Of a DNA stretch of 39,741 bases, positions 6,063 to 12,748 are shown piece after piece. The DNA comes from a virus. Position numbers and translations under genes: made by a program. Positions within the stretch are counted from its first letter, which is position 1; each line of letters opens with the position of its first letter. The notes below the pieces were generated by a model. The model saw only the letters and a program-made list of their open reading frames with translations. It ran no database searches and was not told the DNA's origin. Where the stretch lies: positions 1 to 39,741 of IMG/VR virus record IMGVR_UViG_3300036781_000822. One strand, 5' to 3'.

Positions 6063-6252
6063 ATCCCAGACGACAGTTCCACCAGCCGTCGCGAAGCTAC
6101 TGGCTGCCGCAGATGAGGTGCTGGCCATGGCACGTGAGCTTAGGTCGCGGGGGCGTGATGCTGACTGTTTGGCCTGCGCATTGTTCGCCAACGAATACGT
6201 CCGAGCAGCACGCGCAATGCAGGACATGCACGATGCAGGAAAATCAGAATGA
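6052..6252 (+). CDS. Small helical hypothetical protein
   Basis: A 66-residue mostly helical protein (MTSESQTTVPPAVAKLL and on; ends MHDAGKSE). ATG 6052 has GGAG about 10 bases upstream and overlaps the end of dcm. It begins with the SQTT-type N terminus that recurs at 9187 and 8759. No known domain. Confidence 0.7.
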   Translation: MTSESQTTVPPAVAKLLAAADEVLAMARELRSRGRDADCLACALFANEYVRAARAMQDMHDAGKSE

Positions 6253-6476
6253 GCAAATCCGACACCACCGAGCCGGCCTATGTGGATGTAGCGTCTGAGC
6301 CGGTGACTCGGCCTGATTACGAAGCGGGTTTCGATGGCCGATGCACGATGTGCGTCGAGACTGGAGAGTGCCCAGCGTGCGACGGCGAGGGATGTGACTT
6401 CTGCGGATCGACTGGTGAATGCCCCGAATGCGGCGGGAGTGGCCGCCTGGATGATGGAGATGACGATGACAGCTAA
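6249..6476 (+). CDS. DnaJ-type Cys-rich zinc-finger protein
   Basis: A 75-residue protein with a CTMC pair followed by CPACDGEGCDFC and CPECGGSG, close to the CxxCxGxG modules of the DnaJ central domain, and an acidic tail (GDDDDS). Such modules bind two zinc ions and often unfolded peptides. ATG 6249 overlaps the upstream TGA as ATGA. In phages similar small proteins accompany replication or early genes. Role inferred from cysteine spacing only. Confidence 0.75.
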   Translation: MSKSDTTEPAYVDVASEPVTRPDYEAGFDGRCTMCVETGECPACDGEGCDFCGSTGECPECGGSGRLDDGDDDDS

Positions 6477-6939
6477 GATAGTGTTGGGAACGCTGGTTCG
6501 GTTCAATCACAGCGGCGAAGGCGGCCCCGTGCACCGCATCGTGAGCGTGATGAAAGATGGTATGGTCGAGATCCATGACATGGGCGGCTACTTCGCGCCC
6601 CACCTGTTCACGATTGCCGACGACATTGCTGATATACCACCAAGCCCACCGCCTGAACTGGTGCGGATCGAGGGTGATGACATCGTAATCCGCATCTCGC
6701 TCGACGCTTTGGTATTTGCGACTGAGCAAGGCTGCCTTTGCACATTTAGCAAGCTCAAGAACGACTTTCGGACGGTCCATGTCCACGATCCAGCGCAGTG
6801 GCGCGATGCCATCGTGCGCGCTTTGCGGCGCGAAAAGGAAAACGGCGACACGCCGGTCCATCTCATGCTGGATGATGCATTGGAATACGCCGCAGACCAA
6901 GGCGAAGAAGGGGTCAGTATCGAGGGAATTCTGCCATGA
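6466..6939 (+). CDS. Early hypothetical protein
   Basis: A 157-residue protein of unknown function (MTAKIVLGTLVRFNHSGEGG onward). I chose ATG 6466 because GGAG ends 6 bases before it; ATG codons at 6451, 6454 and 6460 are alternatives. The first 60 residues look like a small beta-rich fold (LVRFNHS, HRIVSVMKDGMVEIHDM), the C-terminal half is helical with an acidic end. It overlaps its neighbours by 11 and 4 bases, inside the compact early operon. Confidence 0.75.
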   Translation: MTAKIVLGTLVRFNHSGEGGPVHRIVSVMKDGMVEIHDMGGYFAPHLFTIADDIADIPPSPPPELVRIEGDDIVIRISLDALVFATEQGCLCTFSKLKNDFRTVHVHDPAQWRDAIVRALRREKENGDTPVHLMLDDALEYAADQGEEGVSIEGILP

Positions 6940-7127
6940 GTGTCCAACTGAAGTGCCCCGGAGTCGGGCGGGATAAAGACTGCATCACGGCTCTGCAGTT
7001 CTACTTCAATCGTCCAGTAACTGATGACGAGATGCGCTTTCTCCATGAGGTTATTCAGCGTGCCGTCGCTTGTTCTCTGCCTTATGATGGGCGAGTTGGC
7101 TACGGCAGAGCCGAAGGGATGCACTGA
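6936..7127 (+). CDS. Small hypothetical protein
   Basis: A 63-residue protein (MSVQLKCPGVGRDKDC onward) with two cysteines near the start and a helix ending in a Gly/Tyr-rich tail (GRVGYGRAEGMH). It starts in an ATGA junction and ends in a TGATG junction with the next gene. No recognised family. Confidence 0.7.
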   Translation: MSVQLKCPGVGRDKDCITALQFYFNRPVTDDEMRFLHEVIQRAVACSLPYDGRVGYGRAEGMH

Positions 7128-7459
7128 TGAGCGATCGCCGAGCTAACGCCGGTCCTTTCACTCTTGTCCTGCCGCCTAACGGACGCGCCACGCTATTTGA
7201 AGCAGATGGCAGTGGGGTGGTCCGGGAATGTCCCTGGGGCGTGGGACATTTCGAGGCGCTGACTCACTTCGCTGGTGAGGTAATCCGACTGCACGCCATG
7301 ATCGAGGAGATGACGCTGGGGCGAGAGAGGCTTCGCCTATGGCTGGAGTTCATTCAGCACAACTGCACTTCACCCGAGGCACGAGAGTATGCCGGCGAAG
7401 CGATGAATGGTGCGCATGTGCCGGAGGGCTACGACTGGGACGAAAGGAGCGGGCGATGA
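7127..7459 (+). CDS. Hypothetical protein with AREYAGEAMNGAH motif
   Basis: A 110-residue protein. The N-terminal half is beta-like (FTLVLPPNGRATLFEADG), the second half helical and Trp-containing (LRLWLEFIQHNCTSPEA). The segment AREYAGEAMNGAH near the C terminus is repeated as WRYAGEALNGAH in the 9187 gene, evidence of shared ancestry of that module. The gene is coupled on both sides by short overlaps. Confidence 0.75.
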   Translation: MSDRRANAGPFTLVLPPNGRATLFEADGSGVVRECPWGVGHFEALTHFAGEVIRLHAMIEEMTLGRERLRLWLEFIQHNCTSPEAREYAGEAMNGAHVPEGYDWDERSGR

Positions 7460-7833
7460 CCGCCCTGGACACTCGTCCGCCCTGCTGGCGCGATGGATCG
7501 TGTCCGCGTCCGGTCCGCTGCTACCTCGCGAATGCCTGCCTAAAAGCAAGGAGGAAGATCAGCGTGGCCAAGACTGAAACGACAGTCGAATGTCCGTCAT
7601 GCGATGGCACTGGCCAATTCTGGCAGAATGGATCGCCGTGGCGCTGCAATGGGTGTCATGGAACCGGACACTTGCCAATTGAAAATCAGCCAGCCAATTT
7701 CCAGACGACCATATTGGAGTGGTTCAACACCCTCGGCACGAAGCGGGGGGCGAAGGCAGCTAAGATGAGTGTGCCAGGTTTCAATAAGGCAGTGAAACGA
7801 GCGCAGGAGAATTTGCGTGGACAAACCGAATAA
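7456..7833 (+). CDS. Zinc-finger protein with duplicated Cys-rich segment, copy 1
   Basis: A 125-residue frame from ATG 7456 that overlaps the upstream stop. An internal GTG at 7564, 9 bases after a very strong AAGGAGG, would give an 89-residue product starting MAKTETTVECPSCDGTG; both starts may be used. The Cys-rich part has CPSCDGTGQFW and CNGCHGTGH, two DnaJ-like CxxCxGxG modules. The bases 7577-7709 are duplicated exactly at 8196-8328. The C-terminal tail (WFNTLGTKRGAKAAK and on) is basic. The N-terminal 36 residues have three cysteine pairs' worth of Cys and may once have been a separate small protein. Confidence 0.75.
   Translation: MTALDTRPPCWRDGSCPRPVRCYLANACLKARRKISVAKTETTVECPSCDGTGQFWQNGSPWRCNGCHGTGHLPIENQPANFQTTILEWFNTLGTKRGAKAAKMSVPGFNKAVKRAQENLRGQTE
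7577..7709 (+). repeat. 133-bp direct repeat, copy 1
   Basis: Identical to 8196-8328 over 133 bases (offset 619). Similarity resumes after a 19-base gap: 7727-7737 matches 8327-8337. The repeat carries the Cys-rich zinc-finger module and is read in the same frame in both genes. Confidence 0.95.
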
Positions 7834-7966
7834 CCAGACGCCCACCTTGCTGCGCTGTCATGAATGCGGCGAGAGGTTCTTTACGCCTCTGTGGCGCCTT
7901 AGGTGCCCTCAATGCGTGCAGAGGTTGGGAAAGGCCATGTATGACTCTTTGGAAGATCACCCATGA
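7817..7966 (+). CDS. Small zinc-ribbon protein
   Basis: A 49-residue protein starting at GTG 7817, with AGGAG about 8 bases upstream and 17 bases of overlap with the previous gene. Two pairs, CHEC and CPQC, separated by a 15-residue loop (GERFFTPLWRLR) make a typical four-cysteine zinc ribbon. The TGA forms an ATGA junction with the next gene. Presumably nucleic-acid or protein binding; exact role unknown. Confidence 0.75.
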   Translation: MDKPNNQTPTLLRCHECGERFFTPLWRLRCPQCVQRLGKAMYDSLEDHP

Positions 7967-8190
7967 GCAACCCTACGACAGATCGGACGCCACAGGACTA
8001 TGCCATAGAGTTTGGCGAATATCTGGCTCACGCGGCAGAGCGGTTCATGGCAGAGCACAACCGTGCATGGCAAGCCGAAGAGGCGCCCGACACCGACTAC
8101 TGGCGGGCGCTGGAGAGTGCCATCTATGAATTCCGCAAGCGCGCCGCCAAAGCCGTCGCTGACGTGCCGGAGTGTGAACATGGCCGTTGA
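7963..8190 (+). CDS. Small hypothetical protein
   Basis: A 75-residue helical protein (MSNPTTDRTPQDYAIEFGEY onward) ending ECEHGR. ATG 7963 lies in an ATGA junction. It begins with an NPTT-type N terminus like the gene at 8979. No known family. Confidence 0.7.
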   Translation: MSNPTTDRTPQDYAIEFGEYLAHAAERFMAEHNRAWQAEEAPDTDYWRALESAIYEFRKRAAKAVADVPECEHGR

Positions 8191-8596
8191 AAACAAAACG
8201 ACAGTCGAATGTCCGTCATGCGATGGCACTGGCCAATTCTGGCAGAATGGATCGCCGTGGCGCTGCAATGGGTGTCATGGAACCGGACACTTGCCAATTG
8301 AAAATCAGCCAGCCAATTTCCAGACGACACCCTCGGCTTGCGGAGCGGACCGCGTAACGGACGAAGATATTGCGCTCCGAGAAAAGAACGCGAACTTGGA
8401 GGCTTTATTGTCCTCTATGGAAAAGGTCATTACTAAGGACTGGCCGTTCCGTGACGCTGCGCGTGTCATTCTTGATATTTTTGATCCTGGGGAAATGTCG
8501 GCTGAGGAACAGTCGGCTTGTATTACTCTGATCACTTATTGCCGCCAGCGCGCCAGACGAACGGTTCGCTTATTGGAATGTGGAAAATCAGCATGA
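8180..8596 (+). CDS. Zinc-finger protein with duplicated Cys-rich segment, copy 2
   Basis: A 138-residue protein from ATG 8180, overlapping the previous gene by 11 bases. Residues about 6-50 are identical to the Cys-rich part of the 7456 gene, with CPSCDGTG and CNGCHGTG modules; the rest is different. After a 19-base deletion relative to copy 1, the frame shifts into an unrelated helical, coiled-coil-like domain (EDIALREKNANLEALLSSME and on). So this gene is a fusion of a copied zinc module with a new C-terminal part. Confidence 0.8.
   Translation: MAVENKTTVECPSCDGTGQFWQNGSPWRCNGCHGTGHLPIENQPANFQTTPSACGADRVTDEDIALREKNANLEALLSSMEKVITKDWPFRDAARVILDIFDPGEMSAEEQSACITLITYCRQRARRTVRLLECGKSA
8196..8328 (+). 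repeat. 133-bp direct repeat, copy 2
   Basis: Exact copy of 7577-7709. Absence of any silent difference indicates a recent duplication or ongoing gene conversion. The 19-base deletion at its right edge joins the copy to a new reading frame. Confidence 0.95.
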
Positions 8597-8769
8597 CCGA
8601 TAACTCATCGACCGACTGCATGTGGGGGCTGGACGATCCTGACTACGGCACTTGGGGAACCTCGTGCGGTCACTACTTCTCACTTGAGGATGGCACTCCC
8701 ACAGATAACAGCATGGCCTTTTGCTGCTTCTGCGGGAAGCCGATTAAGGAGATTCAGAATGTCGAGTGA
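8593..8769 (+). CDS. Small Cys-containing protein
   Basis: A 58-residue acidic protein (MTDNSSTDCMWGLDDPDYG onward) with a C-terminal CCFCGKPI segment preceded by a CGHYF segment, a possible zinc-ribbon as in Lar-like restriction-alleviation proteins. ATGA junction upstream. The Lar comparison is a weak inference from Cys spacing. Confidence 0.7.
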   Translation: MTDNSSTDCMWGLDDPDYGTWGTSCGHYFSLEDGTPTDNSMAFCCFCGKPIKEIQNVE

Positions 8770-8989
8770 CCAGACCACACCTTACGAGGTGCGTCGAGAA
8801 CGGATGGCACGAGTGCTCGCAGCCTCGCTGATGGGGTTACTCAAAGACCCGGCAGGCGACCACCTACCAGCAGAATGCTGGATGCAAATGCTTCCGAAGG
8901 CGGACAGTATCTTGTTCATCACTGCACCACCCGGAACGCCGGAGCATCATCTTGCCGGACAGCGATTGGAGCAACACGTTGACCAATAA
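8759..8989 (+). CDS. Small hypothetical protein
   Basis: A 76-residue protein (MSSDQTTPYEVRRERMARVL onward), helical at the start and with a short beta segment (ADSILFITAPPGTPEHH). It overlaps the previous gene by 11 bases. Begins with the DQTT N terminus seen repeatedly in this operon. No recognised family. Confidence 0.7.
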   Translation: MSSDQTTPYEVRRERMARVLAASLMGLLKDPAGDHLPAECWMQMLPKADSILFITAPPGTPEHHLAGQRLEQHVDQ

Positions 8990-9197
8990 CCCTACCACAC
9001 TTGAGGAAGCTGTGGCGGCGGCGATCTGGCGCGTCTATGTCGCCAGCCCAATCGTCACAGACGGCAGCGCCGGCCTTACATGGGACAACCTGTCATCGCT
9101 CGCGGCGAAGTATCCAGGCCGCGCTCCCGCTGTCATTCGTGCAACGGCCCTGGCTGAAGCGAGCGCTGCTATCGAGGTTGTAAATCATGGCCGCTGA
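8979..9197 (+). CDS. Small hypothetical protein, TTG start
   Basis: A 72-residue helical protein (MTNNPTTLEEAVAAAIWRVY onward). The start is TTG at 8979, chosen because GGAG lies 7 bases upstream and the N terminus resembles neighbours; a further TTG at 8952 has no such signal. It overlaps both neighbours. Function unknown. Confidence 0.65.
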   Translation: MTNNPTTLEEAVAAAIWRVYVASPIVTDGSAGLTWDNLSSLAAKYPGRAPAVIRATALAEASAAIEVVNHGR

Positions 9198-9891
9198 TTC
9201 TCAGACGACAGTTGACACTGCCCAGATGCGGCGCGTGGCGGATGTGCCTCGTACAACTGACCTTGCCAGAAGGCTTCTGCATGAGGCGGCCGATGAGCTC
9301 GACCGACTGCGCGTCGCGAGCAACAAAACAGCCGAGGCTATCATCCGTGATGTAGCTGAGCTTGAGCATAATCCGCTGCCAGGGATGCACGAAGATGAGG
9401 ATTTGCAGCGCGCGGGGTTCAGAGTTGTCCCCCTGGAGCCGACGCCGGAGATGTTGGCGGCGTGGTATAAAGTGAAGAACGGGTTCCACTACCACGACGA
9501 ACCTCCGCCCGCAGATACCAGTGACGTTGCCGCGTATCGCGCGCTCCTGGGCGCGGCTTGGAGATATGCGGGCGAGGCTTTGAACGGCGCTCATAATGGG
9601 GCATCTGTCATGAGCGCCGGCCAGGACAAAACGACAGACGGGAAGGAGTGGGCACGCGCCATACAAAATGGCGCGACAGAGCTGCAAGTGCGAGCGGTTA
9701 TCTGCGCAATCAATCGTCTGACTGGATCACAGCGAACGAACGGCGCAGCGGTCATGGTCGCGTGCGCTCAGATACTGGGACAGAGCATCGCCGATGCAGG
9801 GCCAGATATAGCTTCCGAGATGCGAGCCGGGCTGTTGACGCTGGTAGACGGTTTCGCAATGCAGGTTGCTGTGGCAGGAACGGAGCCATGA
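9187..9891 (+). CDS. Early hypothetical protein, possibly a two-gene fusion
   Basis: A 234-residue protein starting MAADSQTTVDTAQMRR. The first half is helical and includes PLEPTPEMLAAWYKVKNG, a pattern common in phage early proteins; it then carries WRYAGEALNGAHNGA, shared with the 7127 gene. Near residue 141 the segment MSAGQDKTTDGKEWARAI looks like the start of another member of the same small-protein family, so the gene may be two modules fused. The last 90 residues are helical. The stop overlaps the ATG of a truncated gene at 9888. Confidence 0.75.
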   Translation: MAADSQTTVDTAQMRRVADVPRTTDLARRLLHEAADELDRLRVASNKTAEAIIRDVAELEHNPLPGMHEDEDLQRAGFRVVPLEPTPEMLAAWYKVKNGFHYHDEPPPADTSDVAAYRALLGAAWRYAGEALNGAHNGASVMSAGQDKTTDGKEWARAIQNGATELQVRAVICAINRLTGSQRTNGAAVMVACAQILGQSIADAGPDIASEMRAGLLTLVDGFAMQVAVAGTEP

Positions 9892-9971
9892 CCCAGACGA
9901 CCGACTCTCCTCACCTCGTCTGGTGTCCGAAATATCGGAGGCCGGCGCTGACGCCCCGTTGCCGCCGCTAA
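9888..9971 (+). pseudogene. Early gene truncated by an IS200/IS605 remnant
   Basis: ATG 9888 sits in an ATGA junction and opens with MTQTTDSP, the same kind of N terminus as the other early genes. After about 8 codons the sequence becomes tnpA-derived (HLVWCPKYRRPALTP) and the frame stops at 9969-9971, giving 27 residues. It is best read as an early gene whose body was replaced by the decayed transposon. Confidence 0.6.
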
Positions 9972-10041
9972 AATTGTTCTGCTGCGGGCTGACTTCCCGG
10001 ATGGAACGTCCGGTTAGGCGCCAAGCCAGCGGATTGCCGCA
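9911..10041 (+). mobile_element. Decayed IS200/IS605 remnant, tnpA start fused to tnpB end
   Basis: Bases 9911-9955 match the 5' part of the intact tnpA (IS positions 1485-1441, reversed) with one mismatch. Bases 9957-10041 match the 3' end of tnpB (IS positions 88-4, reversed) with two mismatches. The two pieces are joined directly, so about 1.35 kb has been lost between them. The remnant is on the opposite strand from the intact copy. It starts inside tnpA, so the left-end hairpin is also missing. Whether the right end (beyond 10041) is retained cannot be judged, because the intact element's right end is off the window. Confidence 0.9.
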
Positions 10042-10114
10042 ACTTGCCTGGGTGCCGCCGTGACGACGCGAACTTGAGAGGCGTGGAGATTACAGCGCGC
10101 CTGACGGCTCGACA

Positions 10115-11275
10115 CTATCCATGCCCAGCCGCGAAGTGCTGCTGTCCCTCGGGTGATCCGGCGATTGCCGCCATTACATCACCCCGAGTAGCGCCAGACT
10201 GAAGAACCCCGACCCACCCAGCTTGCCCACCGGCCTCGGCGGGACGGCCCAGTGCGTTGACATACAGGCTATCGACGTATTGCGCGTCCGATTGCTGGCC
10301 GTGCAGCGCTTGGAATTCTGCCGATCCTGTTAGGTCCGCGACAAATGCCGACGCTGCCAATCCGCTATTCAGTTGATTGACCCAGAAGCCCAAGCCGCCT
10401 GCGTCGGCATCCCGCCCGAGCGACGCAATGTAATCCTCGCGAACCATGATCGACGACGGATCTGGCGGATCGGTGGCGATGAAGCCCTGGACAGGACCAC
10501 CCGATGCCGGCGTGAAAGAGCCGGACAGTTGGTTGGAGTCGTTTATCCCTGTGATCCGTGTATCGGCGGCTCCTGGAGCGTCGATGAAGGTCAAGCTACC
10601 GGCCTGATCGATCCAGCCGTGCCAGTGTGTACCATCGAAGTAGCTACCAGCTACCGTGTCAGCATTATTGACGGCCATCGGGTCCGTGATGGTAGCGCTC
10701 GGCATAGCCATCAGGAACATCTGGCCGCCGAAGTCGATGAAGCCATAACTGTCCGCCGTGCCGACGATGACGCCAGCGTTGTTGATGCCGTGGCCTTCGG
10801 TAGCCGCCGCGCCGGTCACCTGGAAGAGCGACATAGTTCCGTTTTGCCAAAGGAAGCCTTCGTGGTGTTGGGAAAAGGCGAAGTCAGCTCCAACAACTTG
10901 GCTCATATCGTTGATGCCATATGCTTGGTCGAATAGTCCAAACTGACTGCTGGGTGTGATGCCGCTTATTCGCTGCACAGAACCATCTGGTGACCGAAGG
11001 TAGCCAAATACCCCGACTGGGGAGCTGCCCTCCGTTCCTACAAGCTGCCCCCCATTGTTTATGCCAGCGGCGGTGGCCTGATTGGGACTGGAGTCATTGA
11101 CCGTGATGGGCGATATCACACTATTCGCGTAGGTAAAGGCGTGCGGGTAATGGTCGGCGCCGAACCCGGCATCATAGCCGGTCGCCTCCCCGGCGTTGTT
11201 AATCCCACCGAGCCAAGTGCCATCCGTAGCGCCAGCGACTGAGACGGTCTGGAATGTGTAAGAGCCTATGGTCAT
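10115..11275 (-). CDS. HAF-repeat protein with C-terminal DUF4214 domain
   Basis: A 386-residue protein. Residues 1-280 contain about six HAF-type repeats with GINNAGEATGY, GINNGGQLVGT, GINDMSQVVGA and GINNAGVIVGT signatures, a beta-propeller-like pattern seen in extracellular proteins. The last about 100 residues form a DUF4214 domain (YIASLGRDADAGGLGFWVNQL and YVNALGRPAEAGGQAGW), found in surface and S-layer-like proteins. ATG 11275 follows GGAGG. No signal peptide is visible. It is the last gene of the late strand, beyond the terminator, so it behaves like a moron or a decoration/adhesin. Virion location is not shown. Confidence 0.8.
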   Translation of the reverse strand: MTIGSYTFQTVSVAGATDGTWLGGINNAGEATGYDAGFGADHYPHAFTYANSVISPITVNDSSPNQATAAGINNGGQLVGTEGSSPVGVFGYLRSPDGSVQRISGITPSSQFGLFDQAYGINDMSQVVGADFAFSQHHEGFLWQNGTMSLFQVTGAAATEGHGINNAGVIVGTADSYGFIDFGGQMFLMAMPSATITDPMAVNNADTVAGSYFDGTHWHGWIDQAGSLTFIDAPGAADTRITGINDSNQLSGSFTPASGGPVQGFIATDPPDPSSIMVREDYIASLGRDADAGGLGFWVNQLNSGLAASAFVADLTGSAEFQALHGQQSDAQYVDSLYVNALGRPAEAGGQAGWVGVLQSGATRGDVMAAIAGSPEGQQHFAAGHG

Positions 11276-11335
11276 CGCGGCGTTCCTCCATTTGTGTGAC
11301 AAATAGTCACACACGGGAAGAATTGGCATAGGGAA

Positions 11336-11923
11336 TTAAGACAGGTAACTTTCTGACGGCGTTGCCAGGATGTAACCACCATCATCATACGACAGCTCAA
11401 TGTGATGCGTCTTACCAATTGCCTCGTGCACAAACCTGATGCCGCGCTCCTCAGGGCACCATGGCCGCAATCCTTCGATCAGCGGGGTCTGGAACGGCCC
11501 ATCGGTATAGATCGCAAGATCGTCGATAGCGATCACGTCACGCCCCTCAGGGCGAAGGCGAGCAATGATGTCCAATTCGGAGGCCAACGGAAGGACAAGC
11601 CCATCGTCCGCCTTGTTGGTCATCGGGAAATGTGCATCGAGCCAGAATAGGATCGGCGATGAGCGCGGCAGGTGCTCTAGCAGCGACGATAGAAAATCTG
11701 CGGAGCGTGCGTGCTCGATGTGGACACACGGATTATCCGCCATGCGGTGGCGACTGGCCCTGACCATGATCTCGTCCCAGTCGCACGAGTAGTAGGCGCG
11801 GAAGAAGTGGTTCTCTACGACTTCGGCGAGTGATACCGCCTGACCAACGCCTGTCTCGACGAAATAGTGCAGGTCGTATAGCTCCGTCAGTTGGCCGATA
11901 TCGAAGTGCGTTACCGTTCCCAT
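11336..11923 (-). CDS. Methyltransferase-like Rossmann-fold protein
   Basis: A 195-residue protein. The N-terminal FVETGVGQAVSLAEVV followed by FFRAYYSCDWDE, then ILFWLDAHFP and VIAIDDLAIY, follows the layout of a family of class I SAM-methyltransferase-like proteins that includes glycan-associated enzymes (FkbM-like neighbours). The usual GxGxG loop appears as ETGVGQ. GGAGCGCAGG precedes ATG 11923. It lies just downstream of the strong terminator, with no room for a promoter between. Substrate unknown; carbohydrate or protein methylation is speculative. Confidence 0.6.
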   Translation of the reverse strand: MGTVTHFDIGQLTELYDLHYFVETGVGQAVSLAEVVENHFFRAYYSCDWDEIMVRASRHRMADNPCVHIEHARSADFLSSLLEHLPRSSPILFWLDAHFPMTNKADDGLVLPLASELDIIARLRPEGRDVIAIDDLAIYTDGPFQTPLIEGLRPWCPEERGIRFVHEAIGKTHHIELSYDDGGYILATPSESYLS

Positions 11924-11940
11924 CCTGCGCTCCAGAAATG

Positions 11941-11972
11941 AAAAAAGCCCCCTGAGCCGAAGCTCAGAGGGC
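11941..11972 (-). terminator. Intrinsic terminator at the end of the late operon
   Basis: Read on the minus strand, a stem of eleven pairs (one G-U) from 11972 to 11947, with loop TTCG between GAGC and GCTC, is followed by six T residues (11946-11941). The TTCG tetraloop is especially stable. It lies 28 bases after the stop of the gene at 12000 and only 18 bases before ATG 11923, so the two genes further left must be reached by readthrough or by a promoter inside or before the terminator. Confidence 0.9.
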
Positions 11973-11999
11973 CGTAAGGGGGGATTAGCGGACTCTATA

Positions 12000-12344
12000 T
12001 CATGCAGTCGGCGCTTTTACCACCATCTGCGCCGCGGCAAGTAACACCGGCAGCACGAATTGCGCGACCCGGAAGGCCATCGCCAAGGGCGGCGGTAACG
12101 GCAAGGTCGCCAGCACCCCGAGGACAGCCTCGGCATCGGCCTCGATGCGGGAGAGCAGATCGCCGGGCGCATCGGCAGCGGAGAACGCCATCGCGGTCTG
12201 TTTGAGATCGTCGATGGCGGTGGTGACGTTGGTCAGTGTCTGCGGCGGAATGTTGGGGATCATACTCAGCTCGGGCACCATCGCCTCGAACGTGCCGGCG
12301 AGTTGGGCGATCATCGATCCGATAACGGCAGGCGACATGGACAT
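12000..12344 (-). CDS. Hypothetical protein with C-terminal hydrophobic helix
   Basis: A 114-residue protein starting MSMSPAVIGSMIAQLAG. The centre is helical and polar, while the C terminus (LAMAFRVAQFVLPVLLAAAQMV) could be a membrane or amphipathic helix. ATG 12344 has CAGGAG at good spacing. It precedes the terminator and follows two other membrane-type genes, so a lysis or membrane role is possible. No family recognised. Confidence 0.7.
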   Translation of the reverse strand: MSMSPAVIGSMIAQLAGTFEAMVPELSMIPNIPPQTLTNVTTAIDDLKQTAMAFSAADAPGDLLSRIEADAEAVLGVLATLPLPPPLAMAFRVAQFVLPVLLAAAQMVVKAPTA

Positions 12345-12359
12345 GGCATACTCCTGTTT

Positions 12360-12746
12360 CTAGCTGCTCCCACCACTTGGAAACCCTCTAGTGGTCGTCC
12401 CCCGGCTCTCGACTTTGACCTCTATTCGTTCGATGTAGCGCGACAGGCGCGTCTCCAGCGCATCTACGTCCTGCCGCCGGACCACGACCTCGGAAAGCCG
12501 CCGCAGATCGGTCTCGACCCGTCCCGTCGAGTTGACTAATTCACTCCTAAGCGACGCCCTCTCGTTAGCTTCGCTGCGAGAAAGCCCCTCTATCCTACCA
12601 TTCAGATAGTCCCGCGCAGTGTCGATATGCTGATCCGACCTCGCCGCAACCTTACGAATTTCTCCCATCAGCCAGGCAAAAGAACCGACGACCGCCACGA
12701 TTAGTCCAAGGACAAGACCCAGCAACGATACCATTGTGGCGTCCAT
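12360..12746 (-). CDS. Membrane-anchored coiled-coil protein, spanin- or holin-accessory-like
   Basis: A 128-residue protein with one N-terminal transmembrane helix (VSLLGLVLGLIVAVVGSFAWLM, about 6-27), then a long charged coiled coil (ARSDQHIDTARDYLNGRIEG through ALETRLSRYIERIEV) and a Gly/Ser-rich tail. This is the architecture of inner-membrane spanins and of small tail-region accessory proteins. The start at ATG 12746 lies 2 bases after the upstream stop; an ATG four codons in is an alternative. Lysis function is inferred from topology and position only. Confidence 0.6.
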   Translation of the reverse strand: MDATMVSLLGLVLGLIVAVVGSFAWLMGEIRKVAARSDQHIDTARDYLNGRIEGLSRSEANERASLRSELVNSTGRVETDLRRLSEVVVRRQDVDALETRLSRYIERIEVKVESRGTTTRGFPSGGSS

Positions 12747-12748
12747 GA

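Noticed and set aside
10042-10114. tRNA, att site or terminator between the convergent early and late blocks
   Set aside because: No cloverleaf, no hairpin with T run and no direct repeat was seen; it may contain the IS remnant's right end, but that cannot be checked here.
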